Below, piece after piece: positions 34,666 to 48,100 of a stretch of 64,000 nt of DNA. Every line of letters begins with the position of its first letter. The first letter of the stretch is position 1. Below the pieces are notes generated by a model, which saw only the letters and a list, made by a program, of their open reading frames with translations, had not been told where the DNA came from and did no database searches. The DNA lies in assembly GCA_013396915.1 (NCBI GenBank), contig VWZL01003420.1:310001-374000 (forward strand), in the 5' to 3' direction. The position numbers were made by a program, and so were the translations under genes. The DNA comes from Stercorarius parasiticus (lineage: Eukaryota; Chordata; Aves; Charadriiformes; Stercorariidae).

Positions 34666-37600
34666 CTTGGTCTCAGAGCACTTTCCTGGGCCTGAGGCTT
34701 TGGCAGCCATGATGCTTTTACCAGCTGAAGCCATTCCTACTTCACCTCCAATCCTGGTTCTTACAGTGCCATCCCAGCACAAACTTTTATGTAGTCTGCT
34801 AAGGAAGTGACTCAACTAAAATATAATCTGTACTCCAATATAATAATAATTTTTTTAGCTGGAACAGTTCCCCAGTCCAACTTATTCTGCAGTCCTACTC
34901 ACAACTGTGCTAGCACGGTGGAGGGAGAGCCAGACAATGACAAGCAGCCAAGAGGAGGAAGGGAATGGAGGAGGAAAGAGTGAGGAAAATGCCTGCCTGA
35001 GCCAGAGCTGCAGATTAATGAATTCTGTGCCAAGCCCAACCCTCAGAGAAGCAAGATTCAACTCCTGTTCAAGCCCCTTCACAACTACAATTTCCTCTTC
35101 TGTACAAGCGGGAGGTGGCTGACCACAGAGAGTTTGCAGATGAAAGATGAAAGGCACAACAGGTATTGCTAATTGACTATTTTCCCACACTTACTGGTAA
35201 AACTCTACCAAATGTATAGGAACCAAGTGAATCTGTACATCTGTTAGAAAGGAGAAGGACCCACAAAGTTGGCCTGAACAGAACTATAAAAGAAATAAAA
35301 TTTTCCAACTGAAATAGCCAGACTGGCTGAGCTACAGAACCGGGGGTGTCTCCACCCAACATCTTGTGGAAAGGCACTTTCTTCAGAATTAGATCAAGCC
35401 TGAACAAAGCTGGAATGAACTCACCTGCGTTGGCTCCAGCTTTCCCATTTTCACAGTATTTCCGTATTTGTCAAAAGGATTCAAAATGTTATTCAAAATA
35501 ACTGACAAGGAGAGCAGCCACTGATCAAAATAATCTAAGTAAATTCCAGGGTAGTACTAGATTGCTACTGATGTGCTGAAAAGTCAGGCAACTGATCCTC
35601 ATCAGCGCTACTGCCAACATGCAAAAAAAACCTGATTCATCCCAGCTAGCAGTAGGTATTTAATGCAGACATCTGAGTTGGAAGCCAGATCACACTAGTC
35701 TCTCTGTGTAGTGCATGAAGAGTAACAAGCACCCCCTGAAGATAACTCATCCCGACATCTAACTTACCATTTCTGTATAAGCCCATCAGAGGTCAAGACT
35801 GCCCTGCAAGCACTACTCAAACCCTCATGCTCATCACCGACCAGTGAAAGGCTAGACACACTGCCCTGTCACTTCTGAGGCCAATCTCAGTCTCTCATTT
35901 CTACTGGCCAGAGTTCAAAATGCAATTTGAAAGCCAAATACAGATTGAACTAAAACTTGAGTTGCCAGATATGTGCTTACTAAAATCAACACAATATTGA
36001 AGCTTGAGCTTATTTTTAAAACTACATGATTGACACTAATCCGCCCAGATTTAAGGGTAATACTCCTAACCAGAGTATAATATTCCCATATAGATTCAGA
36101 AGCTGAGGTCTCCAAGTAGTCCTGACTCTCATTGTTACCCTAACTTTAACATTAAACGTATCCCTATAAAGACTTCCAGTCCTACCAAATGTGGAAATAA
36201 GAATAAGCTCCTGGGTCCTGTCAAAATTCCTAATTCATTTCAGCACAGGTACCAGAGAAGTAGTACAGAAAAGCTGCCTTAGCAGCAGAGTGGCATTAAC
36301 TAGAACCCTGTACCAAACCTTTAGCCTCAGCCTGCAGCTATATCACTGATTACAGGTTCAAACTGAAGGGTGACTAGGAGAGCCACAGCCCACAGATCAA
36401 AGATATCTAAGTACTTAATAGGCACAATACACATGCTGTATACAGACTGACATAAACCAAACTCTCTACTGACAGTATTTCTCATGGTTAATATCAAGAG
36501 CACAGTTGAATTCCTTTTTCAATAGAATACAGCATTTTAAATTAATATGTTCCCTTCCTAAAGTATTAGGAGTAACTTAATTTTCTAGGATTGATTCTAC
36601 AGCTAAGACCTGTATAATTAAGAAAAGGGAAAATGTCCTAATTGTACTTCCCTGCTAAATCCCATCCCACAAATTACTGCCTTATTCAGAAAGCCAAACT
36701 CACCCTGCTAATTATAAATTCTTCTCACCCAGTTAGGTAATGGAAATAATAACAAATGACTTAAGTAACTAATCACAGCTAAATAGCGCAGCTTGTATTG
36801 TGGATACCAAGTATTCCACACTGCAAACATACTCACAGAATATGAACAAAGGAAGCGCAGTCTGTTTGCATGAACTCCACAAGTGGAAGAGGTTACATTC
36901 ACTGAGCAAAATATAGCCAATAAAAAAAAAAATATTTGGGATTAATATGAAATGCAATTAATATGTCATCATTCAGAAGCGTTCACCTCCAGTGCGCTGC
37001 TTTATTTTCAAGATGTTATATGAGCTGTTTTCTGCCTTTTTACCATGCTACTAAAAGATTTCACAAGTGGGTAGTTAAAAAGATCTCAGCAAGACCTGCA
37101 AGTAGAATACTTCTGTCTGACTTACTCTAAATGCCTGCAAAGTGAAAGACCAGACTGAAAGCTGATTACGCTGCTTTTAAACTTGTCCCTGAGTGTCATG
37201 TGCAGTCTGCACAGTGACTTTTAAGTGTCACATGATTATTATGTAGAAACAAGCTAATCTTTGCTGCATGTTAGCTTGACGCTTTCAAAAGGCATAATAC
37301 ATTTTCATGTTACCAAACCTGACTACGAAGAAAAATTTAATAAAAAACTCCAATTAGAACCACGCCTGGATATGAATATGCTGAACATTGTGTTGCACTT
37401 CAAAATCGAAGTACTAGCACATTTAGCTTAGAAATTAGAAGACTCTGGCAGCTAACTAGTGAGACCACAGCAGGGCTGCAACCAATGGAAGGCAACTTCC
37501 ATTTTACTCTGTAGCTAGCACATTATTTGCAATGGTTCATGGATAAAAGGATGGAAGAAGGATACCAAACCTCTGCCTTTGCAGTGCAGAATTAAAATAC

Positions 37601-40600
37601 CCCTGTATGCTCATAAGCAGAAGTACAGTTACCATACAAGAGCAGGAATACAGAGGGAGGAAGAAAGATTAGTTGCACCTTCTGATAAGGAGGAATGGCC
37701 AGTAGTCCAGACACTCACCTCTGGTTTGTAACACCTGACTCCAATTCCTTGCCATGTCTCAGCTAATCTGCATAGCACTGGGAGACCCACTGGTTGTCTC
37801 TGTGCCTTCTCCTGTAAAATGGCAATACAGACCACCGTTACTCCACCAACATGGCATAAGGTAGCCTGGTGAGAGACAGAGAGAGGTGCTGAGATGCTAT
37901 GAGTATAGCCAGGTGTGTAGCAAAGATTTAACAGCTGGTTGCCTTAGGATGCAATGGTCCTGCTCCTCCACTTTCCTTCTCCCTCTTCCTTGCCTGTATC
38001 CTGATTCCCAACCACACAACCTCAGCTCCTCTCTTGTCTAACTTCCGATGCTCTGTCCGTACAATAAAGTCAATTCAACTTACTAAGCAGCAAAAAGCTA
38101 TACTTTGGTTTTGTTTTGGGGTTATTTTAGTGCTGCCAAGTTGAGTCAGGTCACTGTACAGCTAGATGAGTCCTGGGGACAGTGGAGAGGACAGACAGAA
38201 CTATGCAGCCTGAAGAGGGAGGAAAAGAACAGGGGAGAGCAGCAGGATCTCCCCTCTTTAGCATCAGTAATTCACTAGACTGGGAGATATAGCATGCAAC
38301 TGCCCTTGACTGATGGGCACCTTAGGTAGCAGTGCAAAGGTACAAAGAAAAGCAGCAGTCGTTTATCACAAGGAGTGGTGATCAAGACTTGATCCAGCAG
38401 ACACCAGAGTTCCAAGAGACTCCAAGAGATTGACAAAGAGGTCACAAACAGTATAATGGAGCTGGGGCTTGATATTACTTTTTTTTGAAAAAGACTGAAA
38501 CTGTAGCAGCCAAAAAATATAGGCAGTGAAGTTTACTGCCAGCTAAGAATACATACTCTCTCTCCCTTAACATAGAAGTTATTAAGTCTTGGTTTCAATT
38601 GACTGCACAGTGCTACCCCACCAAATTTGATACTGCTATTCAGTTTGCTTTCAAATAATACCATTTTCCTAATCTATTTTGCTTTCATAACATGCTTCAA
38701 GAACAGCCTGTGCATCTGAATAAGAGGGTACCAAGCGGTCATCATCATCAAGACAAAGCTTTGGGTCTACACAGCAAAACATAGTAAAGATTATTTGTTG
38801 ACTGGGGCCCAACAGAATATCCTGGGACACATTAAGAATTGTTGTTAGCTTTGGACTAGCGTTCTGCCAAATTATAACCACTGTGTTATAATCGATGTAT
38901 AGCGGTTATGTGACTTGGTGTGCCTGTTCCCCTTCCAGAAAGGCAGAGCAGCAGCACATACTGCTCTTACATCTTACTGCTGTAAAAGCTAAGGCTGCCA
39001 CCATTTGATGCATAAAGGCTTTCTAAATCTGAAGCATGCCATGCACCTTGCTCTGGGGGACTGAGAATATATTCCCCATCATCGCTGACTCTGTCCGTAA
39101 GAGGGCAGTGACATGCATCTACAACACATCCACCATCCCCCCATGTCTTGGGATAAGACCTGGGTAAATACAGTTAAAAGCATGCCCACTTCTGCAGAAA
39201 ACAGCAAGGACGGGCATGAGCCTGTTGGCATTACTCCTGCCCACCTTCCACTTGCCAGCCTGAGTGACTAAGCCTTCATTTAAAGCAGGATCCCTTGGGA
39301 ACCGCTGTCAGCACACATATGGAGCACAGCCCCTGCTCATGACTCCGGCTCTGCAGCCAGGTGTCCTAATTGCTGTGCTACCAGGCCCCCATGGGCTGAC
39401 ATAGATTACATTGTTAATGGCTGGCTATAGCTGTTGGAAGCTGTGAACCAGGTTTATTAAACAGATCAATGCACCACCTTAAAGAAAAATGTATACTTTA
39501 CCTTCCACAGTACCTTCCCTGCAGTATTTATCCTCAACTGTGGTGGTGAATTACATTTCATGAAGGCAATCAGACCATAAAACCTGTAACTATTCCTACC
39601 CAGCGTGATTAACAGAGGAAGGGAGTTGCAACTGCTCACGTCTGCTATACGCATTTTTCCAGATGCTCAGAAAGAATGGTGATTACATTTTGTTTTCTCA
39701 TTTAAAAAAAGATAAATAAGGATGTCGTCTGTCAAGCTTCAAGAGTAGATCAACCAGCTTTTCATTCTCAGGAGAATTCCAAAATATCAGTATTCAAAGG
39801 GCAGAGAGCACACCTAGCAATATGTGCTGCAAAGCTCCAAGTACTGGAAGTGCAATAAATAAATGATCATAACAATAAAGCTGTCTTGCATGTAAATAAC
39901 AGTTCGCCTTGATGTTTAAATTTAGTAAACACTACTTCCCGCTGTACATCAGTTTTGATTCGCCTGTGATAAGGCCAAATCATGAAGTGCTGTTCTGATG
40001 ATCATAACATAACGAAATGTGAAAACTAGGAAAGGACAATTTAAGAGAATGAAAGAAATAAAAATATACTCCTGGGAAATTAAACCAACAGAAAGTGCCT
40101 CCATGATATTTCAGAAAAGACTTGAGGCAATTTATTAGTTGTTTAAAAATGCATATTGAAAGGATAATGGGCACCACCCAATCTTAGGTACCTCCCAAGC
40201 ATGCAATTCTCATCCAGCAGAGAGGGAGAGGTTCCTTCACTGGTTGATGAGGGCTCTCTTAACTCAGGTGTTTTCAGTTGCCTTGTCTAGAAGTCCACTC
40301 TCTGCTACCTACAGAGGAAGCTTGGGCAGCCTGAGGCCACAGGCTGCTATGCCTGGGCTGGCTAAGACATCATGAGTGCCGATCTTAAGTATCTGATGCT
40401 GAGGAAATGTGCCTTCCTTCCCCTATCTGATACTGCAGTCTTTATATTATTCACACATTATTTCTCAAATAAAAGGTTTTTAAATTAACTCAGCTGTTTT
40501 CTTTGGGGTTGTTTGGGTATTTTTGTTTTCTGAAGATCAATGTAACTTACAAATACCCAATGGAGAAAACAGCCTAGTAATATGAGGCAGGATGAAATAA

Positions 40601-42040
40601 GTCTTTAAAGGGTAGTTACATTCTTCTTTGACATAGCAGCCTACAGGATCTTAGGTTTTCACTGCCTCCCATCAGGCAGCTTAAGAAACTTCAGACACTT
40701 TCCAGAGAAAGGAATACGAAATGTCATGTCATTTTTTTAAGACCTAAATGATTTCCAGAAATGTGTTTATTTTTCAGCAAATTTTCGTTTGGTCATAGAA
40801 CTTCTTACAGAAATTCCATTTTCTGCTCCCTTCCAAAGCTTTGGTTCGGTTGTTTTATCTACCACCTTGAAAAGCCCTGGTGGAGATAGGATAAACTGGT
40901 TTTATTCTATTGAAGCTGTCTGGTCTGGAGTTTTCTGGGCTTCCTGCTCCACTGGGGCTGAACACACAGCTCTAACACATGTCTCCCAGCCCATCACAAA
41001 TGTCGCTATCTAAAACCCAGAAGCATGTTTCTCTAATCTTTGGAAATATACGGAATGAACTGCACAGAATAATGTCCAGTTTTGTACCTTGAACTAACAC
41101 AAAGACAGCTAAAGAAACAAAACGTGCTGCCACAAGACACATGCAGCCAAAGGGGAAAGAGAAGAAAACTGGAGAGGTCAAGAGGGCCAGGGTGGACAGC
41201 ACATCGCACAAAGCAGTGACAGCACAGCATCCCTCCCTCACCTCCTGCTTCACAGCTGGGTTAGGCTACTCTTTTCATTTATACAGATTCACTTCCTAGA
41301 ATTCTGTACTCCCCCTCGTTGGTGGGAATACAGAAATCCAGCAAAACAAAACAGATGCTCAGGTAATAGCCTAAGCAGGCAACCAAGTCGAGGCACTAAG
41401 GCTTGCTATGCTCTTTAGAGCAGGGACAGATGGCAACACAGGACTTTATATTCCCTTCTGAGCGCTACTCAGTCTGGCTGGTTTGTAGTTCATTCCTGCC
41501 CAAACCAGATATGTTTTCTGGATGTCACCTTTTGCCAGATGCCACCTTAAGCCAGACAGCATTACTCATGTCCCTTTTACTCTTTGTACCCAGTCCCTTA
41601 CCACTCATGGAGTTTTCACTGATTATCCCTAACAATGTGGTCTGAAAAAGTATTTATATTTGATTTGTTTTTTCAAACTCTGTGCCATTCCTATTCTGCT
41701 AATAATTGCTCCAAGAAACAATATTCAACAGAACAGATTTTATATAGTATGTAGCCAACAGAAGCTGCTGTGTAATGTTGTCAAAGAGACAGTATATGTT
41801 CCACTGCAGCTAAGACTGTTATGCCTGATCTCAGGTTACTAAAACAAGGGTTTTCACCACCAGCTTCCCCCTTAGCTATTGTTATTGCAAAAAAAAAAAG
41901 GCTAATTTCTATTTAAGGTTTTCAACCAATACCAGTTTGATAAATACATTATCTGTTATTGCATATAAATGCATCCAACATAGATGTTCTGGGGTTTTAA
42001 GCTATTTTTTAGGACGTTCTTCTTTCTCTTCCAGGACAAC
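34666..42040. other. AT-rich non-coding stretch
   Basis: About 7.4 kb without a recognisable gene. A faint MIR-like tail lies near 37793-37830. Two minus-strand segments (36837-36901 and 35425-35534) have strong donors and compatible phases and are described as a finding. Possible polyadenylation hexamers are seen (AATAAA near 38063 and 40468), but no transcript can be built on them. Confidence 0.5.
37740..37830 (+). mobile_element. Possible MIR SINE remnant
   Basis: The segment ends with TCTCTGTGCCTTCTCCTG and TAAAATGGCAATA, which resembles the MIR 3' core (CTCTGTGCCTCAGTTTCC, then a TGTAAAATGGGGATA-like part). The upstream part is too diverged to align by eye. It could also be chance similarity of a short stretch. 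Confidence 0.3.
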
Positions 42041-42147
42041 TTTTTTTTTTTTTTTTTTTAAAATGTTTTTTTGGACTGGATGCAAAANNNNNNNNNNNNN
42101 NNNNNNNNNNNNNNNNNNNNNTTTTTTTTTTTTTTTTTTTTTTCTAA

Positions 42148-42180
<33 letters not shown>
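42041..42180. repeat. Poly(T), short gap, poly(T), poly(A) complex
   Basis: A run of 19 T (42041-42059) is followed by about 28 unique bases and 34 N (42088-42121). Next come 22 T (42122-42143), the nonamer CTAAATTTT and 28 A (42153-42180). The last part is an inverted homopolymer pair that would fold into one long A-T hairpin. Homopolymers of this length break both polymerases and assemblers, so length and structure here are unreliable. It may mark a tail-to-tail retrotransposon insertion or an assembly artefact. Confidence 0.85.
42088..42121. other. Assembly gap (34 N)
   Basis: Thirty-four undetermined bases sit inside a homopolymer-rich region. Frames drawn across it are artefacts. Confidence 0.98.
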
Positions 42181-42183
<3 letters not shown>

Positions 42184-45100
42184 TCCCATAAGCCTGAAAA
42201 TCCACACTGGTACCAAACTGAAGCTGAAGTAGAAAGCTTTTTAAAAATGCTTCTCAAATGTTGTTTTAAGCTGGAAGCATAACTACAATGTTTTTCTTGG
42301 CATACCTTGTTGCCTTTGAAATACAGAGACCACTATTCTTGATATGTTCTTGTTTTCCTTGTATTTTGTTTTAATAAGATGTGTCCCTTGGGAATGCACG
42401 GTGAGTCCCTTTTCATAGGGTAGCTCTGTCATCCCTCCGCTGCCAAGTATGCAATATATATTTTTGTTAAGTGTTTATCTAAATGAGGTTCATAGATTTT
42501 CCACAGAACCAAGCAAGTGTCACAGACTTTGATGCCAAATGTAATATCTAGTGGTAACCCCAGAAAATATTAAAAATCAAGTGTTTTGTTGCAGGGGAGC
42601 CAAGTAAGCAAGTCTTGGAGCTGTTCAAATAATGTAAAAGCCTTCTTGAAACAGCCTCACTGAATTCAACACTTAACCACTCCATTATGAGTTGTTCAGA
42701 AACATTCCAAGACCCAACACTCTGTTCTAACAGAATTCTGCAAAGGGCAGTTTCACCAACTTGGTTGACGAGATATACAGGAACACGGAGAGGAGGATGG
42801 AAGGGGAAAAACTGGTTTATAAAGACGGGTGTATTTGATCAGAAGATTGTAGCAATATGACTTATAAAATACAACTTTAAAATGCTGTCCCCTAAATCTC
42901 CCATTCTTGTGATTTTAAAATCAGTATCAGGATTCTTTGGAGGGTCAAACGTTAACCTTACAGTGATTGGGCTCTCTGTACTGAAAAGTTCTCATCACTT
43001 ACAGATGGTCAGCAGTCCATGCAATCCATTGGTCAAATAGAGCTGTAATGATTACTTCAAGACTTTCTAAAACTTAAATGTGTTTATACTTGCCAAAAGG
43101 AGAAAAAAAGAGCTATGTTTGGAACAAATAGTTACATTAGTCCTCACGGATCCTTTCAGTTGCTGATGCAGCTTAGACGTTAAAAATTTTCTTGTGTCTC
43201 AAAAAAATTCAAAATAAAATCAGTCTATACCGGCAGAAAATTAAAACCTTGTCAGGAAAGCTCTGGAACATTCAGTGGATGTGACAGTCACACCATCCAT
43301 CCAGCTTGCTAGCAGCTCATGTTCAAATCCACTATTGACACTCTTCCATTATTCCACTGTACATGAGGATCTCCTGAACAAAAAAAAAAAAGGAAAAATA
43401 AGTAATTATTTCAGGAATTATTATGATGTTGGAGTCCACTTGTACTTTCAAATAATTCAGTTTCTCTTTCCTTCCCTCTTTGCTTGATCCAAATATAGCA
43501 CAGACCACTATAATGCAAAACTATATTCTCAGTTTCACTTTGATTCAGGCTGCTTCGATATCCACATCATATGTAAATCTTCCGTGTTTTCTTGCATATC
43601 AGTCTCAAGTTCAGACATTCTTGCAATTTTAGAATATTTATTAGAGAATTGTATCTTCCTATTGCATACCTCCCAAGCTTAGTCTTCATTCCCTTTTTTT
43701 TTTCCTTCTTCTTCTCCGAATAGACTGAAATTAATAGTTAACATTGCTATTCATGAAGAGAACAGATTCCAGGGTTATATGATAAGGCAGAAAAACAGAA
43801 AAACTGTCCTTCTTGCATAAGCCATACATATATTTGTTAAATTTGATATAGAGAAAGCAAACCTTCCAGGTTCTTAGCAACCTAATTCCATCACTGCTTG
43901 CAGATCAAATGAGATGACTAGTGGTAGTAGGAGGGGAGAGAAGAAGAGTGGGTTTTAAATTACACACACTTGGTAATTCATTGCAGAAATCAAGCCTAAT
44001 AGGTACAGCTGCTTCATGGACATGGAGACGTTTCAAATGGCCAGCATTGCCCTTGACAGCAGGTGGTGTTTTGGATAAACAGCATCAGGAAGTAGCTAGC
44101 AAAAGGCAAAAGAAACACACTTGGAAAAACTGCGTTGGAATTTGATCAAAACGTTTTCCAGACAGCTCAGCTCCTACGAGACATGCAGATCGTTTCAGTT
44201 CAAAAGCAATACCCAGCTGGGTTAAAATCCCAAAGACAAAAAAACTACACAGCAGTAACACTTGGTCAAAAGGGCTTGTGCTACTCTAGTAACTTTTGTG
44301 TTACATATCAGCCTCTGCTTCAGCTTTAACACCCAAATTTGAAGACTTGGTGTTAGACTTCAGCCTGAAAAAGCTGGAAAGAATGAAAGAAAGGAAGGGA
44401 GGAATCTCCCACAGCAACGCTGCTTCCAGTGTGAGGTCCCCCTGGGAACACTCTAACCTGGCTCCTGCCATTCCCCTCACCACTGCATGTTACAGAGAAA
44501 CAGCACTGCAAATGTGCAAGGACGACATACAGCTGCTCTGAGAACCACCCCTGAATGGGTGCAGGTCTAAGACCTGTACTTAATCTGCAGTGTTACTTTC
44601 AGCGTTGCCTTCTTATTCCTAAGGGATTCAGAAATTTGGGACCCTGGATGCTTGTGTGAAAGGTCACCTACAGAGAGAGACAGGATGAGGAAAAATAGAC
44701 ATCGTGCAGATGCAGTGGGATTACCCATCTCCAAAGAAAAACTCTGCAGAAAACAGAGCTTTCTCAGCCCAGTCTCAGACTTTTGGATGAGTTCCCACCG
44801 GAATTATCACCAGCACAAAGGTCACTATCTTCTACTCTGAATATGAGTCACATAAATACATACAGAACCATGTACAGATAATGTAATAACTATTTTAAAA
44901 GATACAGAAAATAAAAAGAGCACAAAAGTCACCTTTGGGAAGAATGAGACAGAGAAAACCATATGTAGCAGATAACAATCCTGTCACTTAATGGGCTTCT
45001 GGAAGACATTCAACCCTGTGATGTGCAGCATATAAGAACCAAAACAAAGCTTACATAACATTGCGTTACATTGACATAGTTTTCTAGGTAGAGGCACTGG

Positions 45101-48100
45101 CTGCAATTCATATAAACATAGCCATGGAAAAATAATATCTCATCCACATGTACAAGATTTACCAAATAAGAAGAAGTATCACAGCGCTTGACAATTATCA
45201 TAACATGCGCTTCATAAAGTGTGGCTATGAAAAACCATATCCAGTGTTTCCTAACAGGAAATAGCTAATGTGGATTGATGTGGGTTTTATTCAATTGTCT
45301 TCTGCCTTGCAAGGTAACAATCTTACTTCATGGATACTACACAATACACTTCTGTGGTGCCCCACACAAGCCTAGGTTTGGTAGCACTCCATATTTTCAT
45401 TTTCATGCAACATCAGGACATATTTCACATTGTCCTAATTCTTAGTTTGCTCCACATAAAGCTATATCAGGAGCATTTAAATCTCAGCCTCCCCAACAGA
45501 AACTCCAATTAACATTTAAGCTATGAAGACTATTTTTAAAAAAGTTACGGTGCGGCTCTCAACTTGCTAAGCAAAAATTCAGACCATTGGAACTGCATGC
45601 TAAACATTACAAAATGGAAAGTGGAGGTCACCAGCAGCCTGATCTATAAACATATTTAAGTCTTTTTGTTCTTGGCAAGTAAGAACTAAGCATTCGTTAA
45701 AAACCTAGCCATGATCATTGTCAGTAAACTTGTATATTTGCACAGCACCTTGGAAAAAGGCATAAACAAGCCCATCCTTTGCTGAGAATTAACAAGCATA
45801 GCTTCCACTATATTTCAGGGTCTGCATACTTTAAAAAATGAGTTCTACTTCAGATCCTAGTGAGTTCAACGTAAACCCGGTGAGCAAGAGTTAAGCACAG
45901 CATTCTTCTCTTCATCTTTCTTCTCATGTGATGCAACAAAAGACATGAAACGCTTCCAGACAGCTTGATCCAAGTGGATAAAAGGAAGGAACTGAAGGAA
46001 TACACTCACCATAAAATAATTTTTATTTCCCCAGCCCTTGATTGTTCCTATTCAGTCCAGATAAATATGCTACCTCTGCCCCTTGTGCTACCTCAGCAAT
46101 CTGATCAGAGAATTCTCTCAAGCTGTGTCTTTACTGTGGGAACTAGCAGTGTTTTGCAAATCTCAGGCGTATGCACACCTGGCATGTCTTGTCTTGACCT
46201 GGGGCGCATCAAGACTCAGGGCCACTTGTTGGCATCCAGCTTGCAAGAAAAGAAAAGTGTATAGATTGCTTTATCATACTTTTTCTTCCATAAACTCTGT
46301 TTTCTATAAGAAGAAAAAGTAGGCAGGCAGAGTGGGATGCATCACAATGCGGTCTAGTAGGTGCTCCCATTTAGACCTTTCAAGAAACCTTAAAAGAAAT
46401 TAAATAATAAGATTCATCCTTCATAGTGGTGCTTATCCATGTCTTTAAAGGAATAATCACTCTACAAAGTTACAGGCATCAACATAATTAATTTTTTGTC
46501 CACCTGCCAACTTTCTGCCACCTCAGCCAAGCCAGGACTCCCTCCTGCCTACCTGTTTTGTACAAGTGCTCCCTGGGAAACTCTCCATGTTGTCCAGGCT
46601 GAGAGCAGAGCCCCCTTAGGATGCAATCGCATGGATGTGCACAGGGCAGTGAGTGACGACCACATACACACATCCAGAAATGAAGAGGGCCAGAAAAGCC
46701 GCACATGCACATGGGAAGGGATCTTTTCTGCCATTTCAAGCAAGAGTATGCTGACCCTATCTTAAAGCCTACTGGGTCTCAACCTAGGTCTATGTCAGGC
46801 CAAACATTTTGGTCTCAGTCATATGAACAAATTATGGCACCTTAACAAGTTACAGCCTGTCAGATTAACCATACCAGCTATCCATGGCCTTACTCTCGGA
46901 TTACTCCAAATATAAGCTAACACGGCGCACTTAAATATCTTTCATGGAGGCTTAGCTAACCCACACCACCTTACAACTGCAGTGGGCTAAGTTTGCACGC
47001 CTGGACAAGAACCAACACTCAGTAAAGCTCTTCTGAGCTTTTCTAGCTCAGGGGCATCTTTTCAAGCCCTTATAACCCAACCTTAGTAACTAATTGCAGA
47101 CACAAATAAGGTTCATATTGAGCCATGCAAGTAACCATTTATAAACTGGACTAAGGGTAGTAAGATCTAAAGGGTTGGTACACAGCTACAAGGATGTTCA
47201 TACTGCTGATTTTGGGATAATGTCATTCACGTCAGGATTAAAATTGCACTTCAGTTTTCACCAAGTTGTAGGGCTCATTTTATTTTAGATAACTGATAAA
47301 GAAATAATTCTGAGAACATATTTAGATATGTATCTCAAACAGTATTCCTAATTATTACCATGAAAGGTGACGGGCCCATTCACTTAGATCATCTTTTATA
47401 AAGTACAGGCACAATGGGGTCCCTGCCCAAACACCAGTTCAGAACAGTACAGTACATTCTCAAGACAGCGTGAAAGACTCTTCCTCCCGGCGAGCGCCTT
47501 GTGCTATATGTGAAGGCTGCTGTGTATACCTGCCTCAACACACAGCTCTCCAATGTCCTCTGCACTGCCTGCACTGTGGACAAAATCCATGAGATCCACA
47601 CTGTTCTTTCTCTACCAAGTGACAGCCACCTCCAAAGCCTGAGTGCACTACAAACAGCTTTCTATAAGAAAGTCCCTCACAAACACAAGGAATGGACATA
47701 CCTCCCCAAAACCAAGCCTAAGCTTTTCCCAAAGCCACAGAAAGTTAATCCATGATCAACACTGTTCCTGTAACCATCTCTTCACTATTTGGGGTGGTGA
47801 AGGTGAAGAGAGGTTTTCTTGGAAAGCCCATGGGTTTTGTCTAAATTCACTGTTCTACATTCCATAAAAATCAGAGCTATTATCACTCAAGAATCAACTG
47901 TACTTACACTGGGACAAAACGCACTGCTGCTTTTATAGAGGTATGTGTTTGTCAAGCTCAACTATCAGCAGTATTATCTCGGCAGCTTCTAATTCTATAC
48001 CACTAGCTCAAAACACGTTATCAGCTGTTGTATTTTGGATGTGCACTAAAAAGCAACCAGATAGTTATCACAGTAATATTTCTACCACACAGTTAGCAAA

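Noticed and set aside
35030..35115. Possible MIR tail (CAATTTCCTCTTCTGTACAA)
   Set aside because: Only about 20 bases resemble the MIR 3' core, and the upstream part does not align by eye.
38040..38100. AATAAA near 38063 after a CT-rich stretch, considered as a gene 3' end or LTR
   Set aside because: The hexamer is frequent in AT-rich DNA, and no exon or paired terminal repeat was found.
43320..43335. GTTCAAATCC resembling a tRNA B box
   Set aside because: No matching A box at the right distance, and no cloverleaf can be folded.
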